Source: Larkinella sp049445795 (lineage in GTDB: Bacteria; Bacteroidota; Bacteroidia; Cytophagales; Spirosomataceae). From it: a DNA stretch of 64,000 nucleotides. The notes beneath the pieces are model-generated. The model was given only the letters and a program-made list of their open reading frames with translations, did no database searches and was not told the origin of the DNA. Positions 42,157 through 50,843 of the stretch are shown here, piece by piece; the stretch's first letter is position 1, and each line of letters begins with the position of its first letter. The stretch is taken from assembly GCF_049445795.1 (NCBI RefSeq), contig NZ_JBMSDT010000005.1:62001-126000 (forward strand). The letters run 5' to 3'. Made by a program: the position numbers and the translations under genes.

Positions 42157-43431
42157 ATGGCTTACATAGAACCAGCTCCCATAAAAGATAAAGAGAACCC
42201 GCTCGAATCCATGATGTCGCGGTTCGACGCAGCGGCCCGTCTGTTGGGTATTACCGAAGAAATGTATTATATCCTGAAGGTACCGGCCCGGCAGGTAACC
42301 GTGGGATTGCCGATCACAATGGATAACGGGTCCATTAAAGTGTTTGAAGGCCACCGGGTTATTCACTCCACCATTCTGGGACCCTCAAAAGGCGGTATCC
42401 GGCTCGATCCGGATGTTTCGCTCGATGAAGTGCGCGCCCTGGCGGCCTGGATGACCTGGAAGTGCGCCGTGGTCGATATTCCGTACGGCGGAGCCAAGGG
42501 CGGTATTGCCTGCAACCCCCGTGATATGTCGGCGGGTGAAATTGAGCGCCTGATGCGGGCCTACACCGTCGCCATGCTCGACGTTTTCGGCCCCGACCGC
42601 GACATTCCGGCCCCGGACATGGGCACCGGTCCGCGCGAAATGGCCTGGCTGATGGATGAATATTCGAAATCACGCGGGATGACCATCAACGCCGTCGTAA
42701 CCGGAAAACCGCTCGTGCTGGGTGGCTCGCTGGGCCGTACTGAAGCGACCGGCCGGGGTGTAACCGTGGCAGCTCTGGCCGCGATGGACAAACTCCGCAT
42801 GAATCCCTACCGCTCAACGGCGGCTATTCAGGGTTTTGGCAACGTGGGTTCGTTTGCGGCTGAACTGCTGCACGAACGGGGCGTTACGGTCCTGGCGATC
42901 AGTGATGTGTCGGGCGGTTATTACAACAGCAGCGGTATCGACATCGGGGCCGCCATTGCTTACCGTAACGCTAACATAGGCACACTTGAGGGTTTCAACG
43001 GTGCCGAACGCATCACCAATGAGGAGTTGCTGGCCTTGCCGGTCGATGTGCTGGTTCCGGCAGCAAAGGAAGATGTGATTACGGCCGACAACGCCGATTC
43101 GATTCAGGCCCGGATGATTGTGGAAGGAGCCAACGGCCCCACCTCGGCCAGCGCTGACGACATCATCAACGAAAAGGGTATTCTGGTCGTGCCGGATATT
43201 CTGGCCAACGCCGGGGGCGTCACGGTTTCGTACTTTGAATGGGTGCAAAACCGCATCGGATACAAATGGACGCTCGACCGTATCAACCGCCGGGCCGACC
43301 GCAATATGAAAGATGCCTTCGACCGGGTGTTTGAAACCTCGCAGAAATACAAGGTGTCGATGCGGCTGGCGGCTTACATCGTCGCCATCGACAAGGTTGC
43401 CAGCACCTACAAATACCGGGGCGGTTACTGA
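42157..43431 (+). CDS. Glu/Leu/Phe/Val-family dehydrogenase (glutamate dehydrogenase)
   Basis: The 424-residue enzyme interconverts glutamate and 2-oxoglutarate plus ammonium with NAD(P). The substrate domain has GPSKGGIRLDPDVS and the catalytic-lysine motif WKCAVVDIPYGGAKGGI. The Rossmann domain has AIQGFGNVGSFAAELL. The acidic residue expected for NAD preference is not clearly placed (AISDVSGGYYN), so the coenzyme is uncertain. The 424-residue length fits the small hexameric class. A nested hairpin terminator follows. Confidence 0.95.
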   Translation: MAYIEPAPIKDKENPLESMMSRFDAAARLLGITEEMYYILKVPARQVTVGLPITMDNGSIKVFEGHRVIHSTILGPSKGGIRLDPDVSLDEVRALAAWMTWKCAVVDIPYGGAKGGIACNPRDMSAGEIERLMRAYTVAMLDVFGPDRDIPAPDMGTGPREMAWLMDEYSKSRGMTINAVVTGKPLVLGGSLGRTEATGRGVTVAALAAMDKLRMNPYRSTAAIQGFGNVGSFAAELLHERGVTVLAISDVSGGYYNSSGIDIGAAIAYRNANIGTLEGFNGAERITNEELLALPVDVLVPAAKEDVITADNADSIQARMIVEGANGPTSASADDIINEKGILVVPDILANAGGVTVSYFEWVQNRIGYKWTLDRINRRADRNMKDAFDRVFETSQKYKVSMRLAAYIVAIDKVASTYKYRGGY

Positions 43432-43439
43432 GACGACCG

Positions 43440-43500
43440 TTCCCAAACATCCGCCGACTTCTGCGAACAACGGGCAGAAGTCGGCGGTTTTGTTTGGGAA
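43440..43500 (+). terminator. Long nested terminator hairpin after glutamate dehydrogenase
   Basis: A perfect 14-base inner stem (43451-43464 with 43474-43487) is enclosed by a 10-base outer stem (43440-43449 with 43491-43500), with only T's bulged between. The TTTTGTTT run on the 3' side marks it as an intrinsic terminator, starting nine bases after the stop. Confidence 0.88.
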
Positions 43501-43594
43501 CTCAAAAGCAGCGTGTCATTGGCCTAATAACGTTTGTTTCGTACCTTCACCGCTCCAATGCTCGCTTTGCAAGCGCCCTTCATTTTCTACGCGT

Positions 43595-44254
43595 ATGACA
43601 ATCCACAAGGAAGGCTACCAGATTTTATTCTGGACCATCGTAATTTTGCTAGGAATCAACATCTTATCGATTTCCTACTTATTCAGCGGCAACGAAACCG
43701 CCATTACACTGGTCGTGGCCATCAGCTTGGTCTTGTTCCTACTGATCCTGCAGTTCTTCCGCAAACCGCGCCGGGTGACAACCCTGAACGATCAGCACGT
43801 GATTTCGCCCTGCGACGGCACGGTGGTGGTGATTGAGGAAGTCGACGAGCCGGAATATTTTCAGCAGAAGCGTCGGCAGGTATCCATCTTCATGTCACCG
43901 TTGAACGTGCACATCAATTTTCACCCGGTCAGCGGTACGGTTCAGTACGTTAAATATTACCCTGGCAAGTATCTGGTGGCCTGGCACCCTAAATCAAGCA
44001 CCGAAAACGAGCGGACCTCGGTCGTGATCAAAGCAAAAAATGGGGCTGAAGTCCTGCTGCGGCAGATTGCGGGGGCGCTGGCCCGGCGGATTGTCTGGTA
44101 TGCCAAAGAAGGCCAGCAGGTGCAGCAGGGCCACGAACTGGGCTTTATTAAGTTCGGTTCGCGGGTCGATCTGTTTCTGCCACTGGATGCCGAGGTGAAA
44201 GTGAAAATCGGCGAGAAAACGAAAGGCGGCATCACGGTGATTGCGGATTTGTAG
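43595..44254 (+). CDS. psd: Phosphatidylserine decarboxylase family protein
   Basis: The 219-residue protein is of the short Psd type. It has two N-terminal transmembrane helices (about residues 9-27 and 34-53), the core motif VISPCDGTVVVIEEV, the His motif SPLNVHINFHPVSGTV and a C-terminal LGFIKFGSRVDLFLP. The Ser in FGSR is the site of self-cleavage that creates the pyruvoyl cofactor. It makes phosphatidylethanolamine from phosphatidylserine at the inner membrane. I chose the ATG at 43595; upstream sequence in frame runs through the terminator. Confidence 0.92.
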   Translation: MTIHKEGYQILFWTIVILLGINILSISYLFSGNETAITLVVAISLVLFLLILQFFRKPRRVTTLNDQHVISPCDGTVVVIEEVDEPEYFQQKRRQVSIFMSPLNVHINFHPVSGTVQYVKYYPGKYLVAWHPKSSTENERTSVVIKAKNGAEVLLRQIAGALARRIVWYAKEGQQVQQGHELGFIKFGSRVDLFLPLDAEVKVKIGEKTKGGITVIADL

Positions 44255-44268
44255 TCAATGAGGATGTG

Positions 44269-44312
44269 ACAAAACCGTCCGGTTTACGTCAGAAACAAGG
44301 ACCGGTTTTTGT
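44269..44312 (+). terminator. Possible terminator after psd
   Basis: ACAAAACCGTCC pairs with GGACCGGTTTTTGT with two bulged bases around an 18-base loop and ends in TTTTTG. Confidence 0.5.
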
Positions 44313-44337
44313 AACTTGTTCCTAAAGTCACCTGTGT

Positions 44338-44715
44338 ATGAACACCGTACAGGAAGCCAAACGCTACATCGACAACGCCCGGGAGATTCTGCGGGAAAAA
44401 GCCAACAAAGAAGATGGCTATTACCAGGATACTAAGTACGTTAAAATGGCGGGGCATACGGCCTACGCGGGCGTGCTAGTAGCCCTGGATGTGTTGTTGG
44501 GCAAAAAAGGAAAAGGCCGCAAGGATGTCGATTGGTATAAGCAACAACTGGCGCGTATTGACAAAAAACTGTTGCATTCTTTCGTCGGCGTTTACGACAC
44601 GCTTCACCTTTCAATGTCGTACGACGGCAATCCCTTAGCCAGTGTCGCAACAGCCGGATTGGCGGAGGCAGAAGCCATTATCCAGTGGGTCGAAAACCGC
44701 ACAGCCGAAGCCTGA
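44338..44715 (+). CDS. Small all-helical protein, DUF5618/HEPN-like
   Basis: The 125-residue cytoplasmic protein is predicted to be all-helical. It resembles the DUF5618 family in length and in the start VQEAKRYIDNAREILREKA, followed by KMAGHTAYAGVLVALDVLL and SFVGVYDTLHLSMSYDG. The helical pattern with conserved Tyr and His recalls HEPN-like four-helix proteins, but no catalytic RxxxxH motif is seen. The function is unknown. It stands alone. Confidence 0.6.
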   Translation: MNTVQEAKRYIDNAREILREKANKEDGYYQDTKYVKMAGHTAYAGVLVALDVLLGKKGKGRKDVDWYKQQLARIDKKLLHSFVGVYDTLHLSMSYDGNPLASVATAGLAEAEAIIQWVENRTAEA

Positions 44716-44878
44716 TCTGGCATAAAGCCAGTCTTTTGTCTTTGCACTTTCTACTATTGTCTTAGTTGCGGGATTGCCCCCGCAAATTGTCACGATTACA
44801 CCCCCTCGTTTCCTTCAAAATAGCGGATCTTTGCTTTGGAAAATCAGTAAACAACCAGTCTAACAAACGATCTGTAGT

Positions 44879-45316
44879 ATGGAAAAGCAAACATTCAGTA
44901 TCGCCATCGACGCACCCCGTGAAACCGTCTGGAACATTCTCTGGAGCGATGTGACGTATCCGCAGTGGACAGCGGCTTTCAGCGAAGGCTCCCGGGCCGA
45001 AACCGACTGGCAGGAAGGCAGTAAAGTCTTTTTTCTGGGCAAGGAAAATGAAGGAATGGTGGCTATCATTGCGACGAAGGTTCCTAACGAATTTATGTCC
45101 TTCAAGCACATCGGCACTGTCAATAAAGGCGTCGAAGACTTCGAGAGCGAACAAAGCCGGGAGTGGGCCGGTTCTCTGGAAAATTACACGCTTAAAACCG
45201 TTGACGGGAAAACGGAACTAACCGTTGAGATGGATATCGCCGACGAGTACAAAGATGACTTTGTCAAAACCTGGCCGCTGGCGCTGAAGAAAGTGAAGGA
45301 ACTGGCGGAGCAGTGA
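44879..45316 (+). CDS. SRPBCC (START-like/AHSA1) domain protein
   Basis: The 145-residue protein has the SRPBCC helix-grip start FSIAIDAPRETVWNILWSD followed by TYPQWTAAFSEGSRAETDW. A beta-sheet core comes next (KVFFLGKENEGMVAIIA), and the C-terminal long helix is FVKTWPLALKKVKELAEQ. These domains bind hydrophobic ligands; the ligand is unknown. It converges with gcvP across a shared terminator. Confidence 0.82.
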   Translation: MEKQTFSIAIDAPRETVWNILWSDVTYPQWTAAFSEGSRAETDWQEGSKVFFLGKENEGMVAIIATKVPNEFMSFKHIGTVNKGVEDFESEQSREWAGSLENYTLKTVDGKTELTVEMDIADEYKDDFVKTWPLALKKVKELAEQ

Positions 45317-45352
45317 CAAAGTCCCAAGGTGCTTAAAACTGGTAATTATAAC

Positions 45353-45386
45353 AAAAACCGCCCTGCTTCAGCAAGAGCGGTTTTTG
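45353..45386. terminator. Bidirectional terminator between the SRPBCC gene and gcvP
   Basis: AAAAACCGC and GCGGTTTTT pair around a short inner TGC/GCA stem, giving T- and A-tracts on both sides, so it can serve both converging genes. Confidence 0.85.
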
Positions 45387-45408
45387 TACCTATCTAATTA
45401 TAAGTGGG

Positions 45409-48291
45409 TTACGAAGCTGTCTCCACCACCTCGCTGGCATATTCTTCCACTGGCAGACAGGCGCAGACCAGATTCCGGTCGCCGTAGGCGTTGTCGATCC
45501 GGCTGACGCTCGGCCAGAACTTGCGGGCTTTCACGTACGGCAGCGGGAAGGCGGCTTTTTCGCGGCTGTAGGGGCGGTCCCAGGCATCAGCAATGAACAC
45601 ACTCAGCGTGTGGGGCGCGTTTTTCAGCACGTTATTAGCTTTGTCGGCCTGGCCTTCTTCAATCTCGCGGATTTCGGCCCGGATGCTGATCAGGGCTTCA
45701 CAAAACCGGTCGAGTTCGTCTTTCGATTCGGATTCCGTCGGCTCGATCATCATCGTGCCCGGCACCGGGAACGAGACCGTCGGCGCGTGAAAACCGTAGT
45801 CCATCAACCGCTTGGCAATGTCTTCCACTTCAACGCCCGCGGCTTTGAACGGCCGGCAATCCACAATCATCTCGTGGGCGCAACGGCCGTTTTTGCCCGT
45901 ATACAGAATCGGGTAATGCGCTTCCAGCTTCGCTTTCAGGTAGTTGGCGTTCAGAATGGCGGTTTTGGTCGCATTCGTAAGGCCCTCCGCGCCCATCATG
46001 GCGATGTACGCGTACGAAATCGTCAGGATGCTAGCCGATCCGTAGGGAGCCGCCGACACCGCGTGAATGGCTTGTTTGCCACCGGTTTCGACCAGCGGAT
46101 TGCCCGGCAGGAAGGGCGCCAGGTGCTCCACGACGCCAATCGGCCCCATCCCCGGCCCACCGCCCCCGTGCGGAATGCAGAAGGTTTTGTGCAGGTTCAG
46201 GTGGCAAACGTCGGCTCCAATGGTAGCCGGGCTGGTCAGACCGACCTGGGCATTCATGTTCGCGCCGTCCATGTAGACCTGTCCGCCGTGTTCGTGGATG
46301 ATTTCGCAAATTTCCTTGATGGTTTCTTCAAAAACCCCGTGCGTCGACGGATAGGTCACCATCAGGCAGGAAAGGTCGTTGCTATATTGTTCAGCTTTGG
46401 CTCGCAAATCATCGACATCAATGTTACCGCGCTCGTCGCATTTCACGATGACTACTTTCATCCCGGCCATGACAGCGCTGGCGGGGTTGGTGCCGTGGGC
46501 CGACGACGGAATCAGCGAAACATTGCGGTGCCCGTCGTTCCGGCTTTCGTGGTACGCCCGGATCACCATCAACCCGGCGTATTCGCCCTGCGCCCCGGAG
46601 TTCGGTTGCAGCGAGACGGCGTCAAAACCGGTAATTTCGCACAGCCACTGGCTCAGATCGTCCACCAGTTTCTGATAACCGGCCACCTGCTCTTTCGGCG
46701 CAAAGGGGTGTAACCCGCCAAATTCCGGCCAAGTAACCGGTATCATCTCGGCCGTAGCGTTCAGTTTCATCGTGCAGCTCCCGAGCGAAATCATGGAGTG
46801 GACCAGCGAAAGGTCTTTTTCTTCCAGTGATTTCAAATACCGCAGCATCTGGTGTTCGGTATGGTGCGTGTTGAAAACCGGGTGCGTCAGGTAAGCCGAT
46901 TGCCTGACGAGCCGCTCCGGCCAGGTGATCGCCAGCGTTGCTTTGGCGGCTTCCAGGTCGGCACAAACGCCGAACACATCCAGCAACTGCACGACATCAT
47001 CCACGGTTTTGGCCTCGTCGAACGAAACGCTCACGCGCTCGTCGTCCAGATACCGCAGGTTGACGCCCGCCGTCCGCGCCGACTTCCGCAGCGACTCGAC
47101 ATCATCGACTTCAATCGTAACCGTATCGAAATAATTCTGTGTCTGTATCGTATAGCCCGTCCACCGCAGCGCTGTTACGAAGAGCTTCGTCAGGCCGTGA
47201 ACCCGTTCGGCAATGGCCCGGAGCCGCTGCGGACCGTGGTAGACGGCGTAACTGCCCGCCATGACCGCCAGCAAAACCTGGGCCGTACAAATGTTGGAAG
47301 TGGCTTTTTCCCGGCGAATGTGTTGTTCGCGGGTTTGCAGGGCCATCCGCAGTGCGGGATTCCCCTGGGCATCGACCGAAACGCCGATGATGCGGCCCGG
47401 AATCTGCCGTTTGAACGCTTCGCGCGTGGCAAAGAAAGCCGCGTGCGGACCGCCGTAGCCCATCGGTACGCCAAACCGCTGCGACGAACCGACGACAATA
47501 TCCGCACCCATTTCGCCGGGGGGCGTCAGCATCGTCAGGCTCAGCAGATCGGCCGCTACTGTCACAAAAACATTGTGCTCGTGGGCAGCGGCAATCAGGT
47601 CGGTATAATCGAACACCTCGCCATCGGACGCCGGGTACTGCACCAGCATCCCGAACAGATCGTCGTGCGTGACGTTCACCTGCTGATGGTCGCCCACCAC
47701 CACCTGAATCCCCAGGGGCGTGGCACGGGTTTTGATCACGTCAATCGTCTGCGGGTGGCAGCGTTCCGACACGAAGAACGTCATGGCCGATTTTTTGGCC
47801 GCCGGACGCTGCGCAAACAGCACGTGCATGGCTTCGGCCGCTGCCGTGGCTTCGTCGAGGAGCGAGGCATTGGCGATTTCCATGCCGGTCAGGTCGATAA
47901 CCACGGTTTGGAAATTCAGCAGGGCTTCCAGCCGTCCCTGGGCAATTTCGGCCTGATAAGGCGTGTAAGCGGTGTACCAGGCCGGATTTTCCAGTATATT
48001 GCGAAGAATCACATTCGGCGTGATGGTATCGTAATAGCCCGTGCCGATGTACGATTTATAGACTTTGTTCTGTTGAGCGAGCGTTTTGAAATCGGCCAGA
48101 AACCGGTGTTCCGACTTGGCTTCCGGCAGATCGAGCGGTTTTTCGAGCCGGATGCTGGCCGGAACGGTCTGGTCGATCAATTCATCCACCGAAGCAACGC
48201 CGATGGTTTTCAGGATGGCATTGGTTTGCGAAACGTCCGCGCCGTTGTGCCGGTCTTCGAAACGTTCCTGATAGTTTAGATTGAGCTTCAT
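45409..48291 (-). CDS. gcvP: Glycine dehydrogenase (decarboxylating), P-protein GcvP
   Basis: GcvP decarboxylates glycine with pyridoxal phosphate and hands the aminomethyl group to the H-protein. The 960-residue protein is the full-length homodimeric type, with both the N-terminal and C-terminal PLP-fold halves. The PLP-lysine region is CHLNLHKTFCIPHGGGGPG at about 700, and GSCTMKLNATAEMIPV precedes it. The N-terminal half has YTPYQAEIAQGRLEALLNFQ. The genes for the T-, H- and L-proteins are not in this window. Confidence 0.97.
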   Translation of the reverse strand: MKLNLNYQERFEDRHNGADVSQTNAILKTIGVASVDELIDQTVPASIRLEKPLDLPEAKSEHRFLADFKTLAQQNKVYKSYIGTGYYDTITPNVILRNILENPAWYTAYTPYQAEIAQGRLEALLNFQTVVIDLTGMEIANASLLDEATAAAEAMHVLFAQRPAAKKSAMTFFVSERCHPQTIDVIKTRATPLGIQVVVGDHQQVNVTHDDLFGMLVQYPASDGEVFDYTDLIAAAHEHNVFVTVAADLLSLTMLTPPGEMGADIVVGSSQRFGVPMGYGGPHAAFFATREAFKRQIPGRIIGVSVDAQGNPALRMALQTREQHIRREKATSNICTAQVLLAVMAGSYAVYHGPQRLRAIAERVHGLTKLFVTALRWTGYTIQTQNYFDTVTIEVDDVESLRKSARTAGVNLRYLDDERVSVSFDEAKTVDDVVQLLDVFGVCADLEAAKATLAITWPERLVRQSAYLTHPVFNTHHTEHQMLRYLKSLEEKDLSLVHSMISLGSCTMKLNATAEMIPVTWPEFGGLHPFAPKEQVAGYQKLVDDLSQWLCEITGFDAVSLQPNSGAQGEYAGLMVIRAYHESRNDGHRNVSLIPSSAHGTNPASAVMAGMKVVIVKCDERGNIDVDDLRAKAEQYSNDLSCLMVTYPSTHGVFEETIKEICEIIHEHGGQVYMDGANMNAQVGLTSPATIGADVCHLNLHKTFCIPHGGGGPGMGPIGVVEHLAPFLPGNPLVETGGKQAIHAVSAAPYGSASILTISYAYIAMMGAEGLTNATKTAILNANYLKAKLEAHYPILYTGKNGRCAHEMIVDCRPFKAAGVEVEDIAKRLMDYGFHAPTVSFPVPGTMMIEPTESESKDELDRFCEALISIRAEIREIEEGQADKANNVLKNAPHTLSVFIADAWDRPYSREKAAFPLPYVKARKFWPSVSRIDNAYGDRNLVCACLPVEEYASEVVETAS

Positions 48292-48326
48292 TGATGAAAT
48301 TGTGGCAAATTTTGCACGCGGAAATA

Positions 48327-48349
48327 CAAATTTACAAAGAATAAATTTG
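48327..48349. promoter_or_regulatory. Symmetric divergent -7 elements between gcvP and the GT2 gene
   Basis: CAAATTTA (48327-48334), seven bases and TAAATTTG (48342-48349) form a perfect inverted repeat. Each half is a TAnnTTTG element, one pointing to gcvP (ATG 36 bases on) and one to the glycan genes. Confidence 0.5.
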
Positions 48350-48435
48350 TCCGGATGGTTCCCGACGGACGAAGTTTGCCCGACCGCGTAAAAGTGCTAT
48401 TGATTGGGGTTTTTATCTGATTATGAAGTGTGTGC

Positions 48436-49275
48436 ATGAATAGCGCGACTGAGCCTCTGGTATCTGTAATTATGCCGGTTTACAACGGAGAGCGGTTTTT
48501 GTCGGCGGCTTTGGATAGTCTGCTGGCTCAGACGTATCAAAACTTTGAAGTGCTGGTGCTGGATAATGGCTCAACTGACGGAACGCGGGCTATTCTGGAA
48601 ACCTACGCCCGGCGCGACCAACGAATTAAACCGTTGTACGAACAGGCTCCGCTGGGATACGGCGGGGAAGTCGCAACCAACGTGGCGACGCGACACGCCC
48701 GGGGCGAGTTCTTGGCCAAATTGGATGCCGACGACGTGGCTCATCCCGAACGACTGGCCCGGCAGGTGGCTTTTTTGCAGGCAAACCCGGACATATTTCT
48801 GGTCGGAAGCTGGCTGAAACTGATCGACGAAACCGGGAAAAAGACGGGAACACGCGAATATCCGGTCGATCACCCAGCGATTTACGATGAATTTTACCTG
48901 CGGTTTCCGATTGCCAATCCAGCTATTTTATACCGCAACCGGTTTCGGGAGCAGGATTTTTACCAAATCCGGTTTCGGCATTTTAATGATTACTATAGCT
49001 TGTTTGTGCAATTGAATCAGGGGCGAAAAATGCATAACTTGCCGGAATACCTGACAGCATACCGCATTCACAATGCAAATACGGTTTTTACGAAACTGCA
49101 GGAAAAATGGCGAAGCAATCTGCAAATCAAAGAAACGTTCGTACGGGAGTTTGGGTACAAACCACCGTTGGCACACCGCCTGAAAATTAAACTGATTACA
49201 TTGGTTATCAATACCTTGCCGGAGTCGTTTTTAATCCGGATCATGAACCGGGCCCGGCGGCTCCTAAACGCCTGA
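48436..49275 (+). CDS. Glycosyltransferase family 2
   Basis: The 279-residue protein has the GT-A fold of family 2: VSVIMPVYNGERFLSAALDS at the start, the nucleotide-binding VLDNGSTDGT and the metal-binding DxD motif KLDADDVAHPERL (Asp97 and Asp99). It should add a sugar to a surface glycan intermediate on the cytoplasmic side. I chose the ATG at 48436; a GTG lies two codons earlier. It opens a four-gene run, with spacings of three, overlap and three bases, that reads as one operon. Confidence 0.9.
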   Translation: MNSATEPLVSVIMPVYNGERFLSAALDSLLAQTYQNFEVLVLDNGSTDGTRAILETYARRDQRIKPLYEQAPLGYGGEVATNVATRHARGEFLAKLDADDVAHPERLARQVAFLQANPDIFLVGSWLKLIDETGKKTGTREYPVDHPAIYDEFYLRFPIANPAILYRNRFREQDFYQIRFRHFNDYYSLFVQLNQGRKMHNLPEYLTAYRIHNANTVFTKLQEKWRSNLQIKETFVREFGYKPPLAHRLKIKLITLVINTLPESFLIRIMNRARRLLNA

Positions 49276-49278
49276 GAT

Positions 49279-50046
49279 ATGATTGGTCGTCTTATAAAAC
49301 TGGGTTCGGCGGTGGCCTGGAATGGCTTCCGGGGTGTTCCGGATTATGTCGGAGATTATTTCAAGCTGAAAAGCCAGTTAAACGGCCATTCAGACTTTCC
49401 GATTCGCGGGTTTTTTCCGGCCCTCACGGATCGGTACGCCGAGAGTGGTCACCTGCTCAAGCATTATTTTTTGCAGGATTTGCACGTGGCGCAGCGGATT
49501 TTCAGGAATCAGCCGGTCAAACACGTCGACATTGGCTCCCGAATCGACGGCTTTGTGGCTAATGTAGCGGCTTTTCGGCCCATCGAAATCCTGGATATTC
49601 GCCCGCTGAACCGCCCGATTCCGAACGTAACCTTTCGCCAGGCCGACCTGACGGCGCTGCCGCCCGACTTGAAAAACTACACGGATTCCATCTCGTCGCT
49701 GCACGCCATCGAACACTTCGGCTTGGGACGCTACGGTGATCCGATTGATGTGGAGGGACATTTGAAGGCGCTGGACAACATTTACACGATCCTGAAACCG
49801 GGCGGGACATTCTATTTCTCGACGCCCATCGGTCCACAAGGCATTATTTACAATGCCCACCGCGTGTTCGATGTTTCGTATCTGCTCCGGCTTTTTACAC
49901 CGCGCTACCGAATCGAATCGTTCAGTTACATTGACGATAACGACCAATTTTTTGCCAACGCCGACTGGCAATCCGAGGCTGTGCGCAACAACTTCGGCTG
50001 TACGTACGGCTGCGGTATCTTCGAAATGACGAAATTAGACGCATGA
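49279..50046 (+). CDS. DUF268-like protein with SAM-methyltransferase fold
   Basis: The 255-residue protein shows a methyltransferase-like core: VKHVDIGSRIDGFVANVAAF, ILDIRPLNRPI, SLHAIEHFGLGRYGDPID and LKPGGTFYFSTPIG. The IEHFGLGRYGD segment is typical of DUF268 proteins found in glycan clusters. It probably modifies a sugar, but no substrate can be named. It overlaps the next gene as ATGA. Confidence 0.78.
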   Translation: MIGRLIKLGSAVAWNGFRGVPDYVGDYFKLKSQLNGHSDFPIRGFFPALTDRYAESGHLLKHYFLQDLHVAQRIFRNQPVKHVDIGSRIDGFVANVAAFRPIEILDIRPLNRPIPNVTFRQADLTALPPDLKNYTDSISSLHAIEHFGLGRYGDPIDVEGHLKALDNIYTILKPGGTFYFSTPIGPQGIIYNAHRVFDVSYLLRLFTPRYRIESFSYIDDNDQFFANADWQSEAVRNNFGCTYGCGIFEMTKLDA

Positions 50047-50840
50047 CACGGTTTTTGAAGTGGCTTCTGGCCCCTATGCGGGTCAACTGGCTCCAGCCTT
50101 TCTACGAAAAGCTGTACCTGTTCACGCTCTACGCGATGAATTACGGGGGCGGTTCGTACACCGAAGACAGCGGGGAAGCGTTTGTGCTTCAATACATTGC
50201 TCAAAAAACCGGGTCGCAGCCGGTCACCGTATTCGATGTGGGGGCCAATGTGGGCAGCTACGCCCGGATGGTGCTGAAAACGTTCGGGCAGCGGGCCACC
50301 GTGCATTGTTTTGAACCGGCGCGGAATACGTTTCAGACGCTGACTCAAAGCGTCACGGCCAGCAACGTGCAGAAACATCCGTTCGGGCTTAGTTCCAAAA
50401 CCGGTCAACTGTCGCTGTATGCCGATGCCGACCAGTCGGGCATGACCTCCGTGTATTCCCGCGACCTCGAACACCTCAATATTTCCTTCGAGTCCGTGGA
50501 AGTCGCGTCGTTCAGTACCGCCGACGAATTTTGCCGGGAACAAGGGATCAACCACATCGACCTGTTGAAAATTGATGTCGAAGGACACGAGTTTTCGGTG
50601 CTCGAAGGGGCCGCGCAGTTGCTGCGAGACCAGCGAATCCGGTTCATTCAGTTTGAATTTGGCGGCACCAACATCGATTCCCGCACGTTTTTTCGCGATT
50701 TCTGGAAGATTCTGCATCCGGATTTTACGCTCTACCGCATCGTGGGCAACGGGCTCCGGCGCATCGATCAGTATTCGGAATTGCTCGAAATCTTCGTGGC
50801 CGTCAATTATTTTGCCGAACGAAAATCAAACCCGGCCTGA
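50043..50840 (+). CDS. FkbM-family methyltransferase
   Basis: The 265-residue SAM-dependent enzyme has the FkbM-family glycine motif VFDVGANVGSYARMVLK, the acidic segment HCFEPARNTFQTLTQ and the signature HIDLLKIDVEGHEFSVLEGA. In glycan clusters FkbM enzymes usually O-methylate a sugar. The ATG overlaps the previous stop, so the two are translationally coupled. Confidence 0.92.
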   Translation: MTRFLKWLLAPMRVNWLQPFYEKLYLFTLYAMNYGGGSYTEDSGEAFVLQYIAQKTGSQPVTVFDVGANVGSYARMVLKTFGQRATVHCFEPARNTFQTLTQSVTASNVQKHPFGLSSKTGQLSLYADADQSGMTSVYSRDLEHLNISFESVEVASFSTADEFCREQGINHIDLLKIDVEGHEFSVLEGAAQLLRDQRIRFIQFEFGGTNIDSRTFFRDFWKILHPDFTLYRIVGNGLRRIDQYSELLEIFVAVNYFAERKSNPA

Positions 50841-50843
50841 CGT

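Noticed and set aside
45610..48279. Two long plus-strand frames (367 and 475 codons) opposite gcvP
   Set aside because: Antisense shadows of the strongly conserved gcvP frame.
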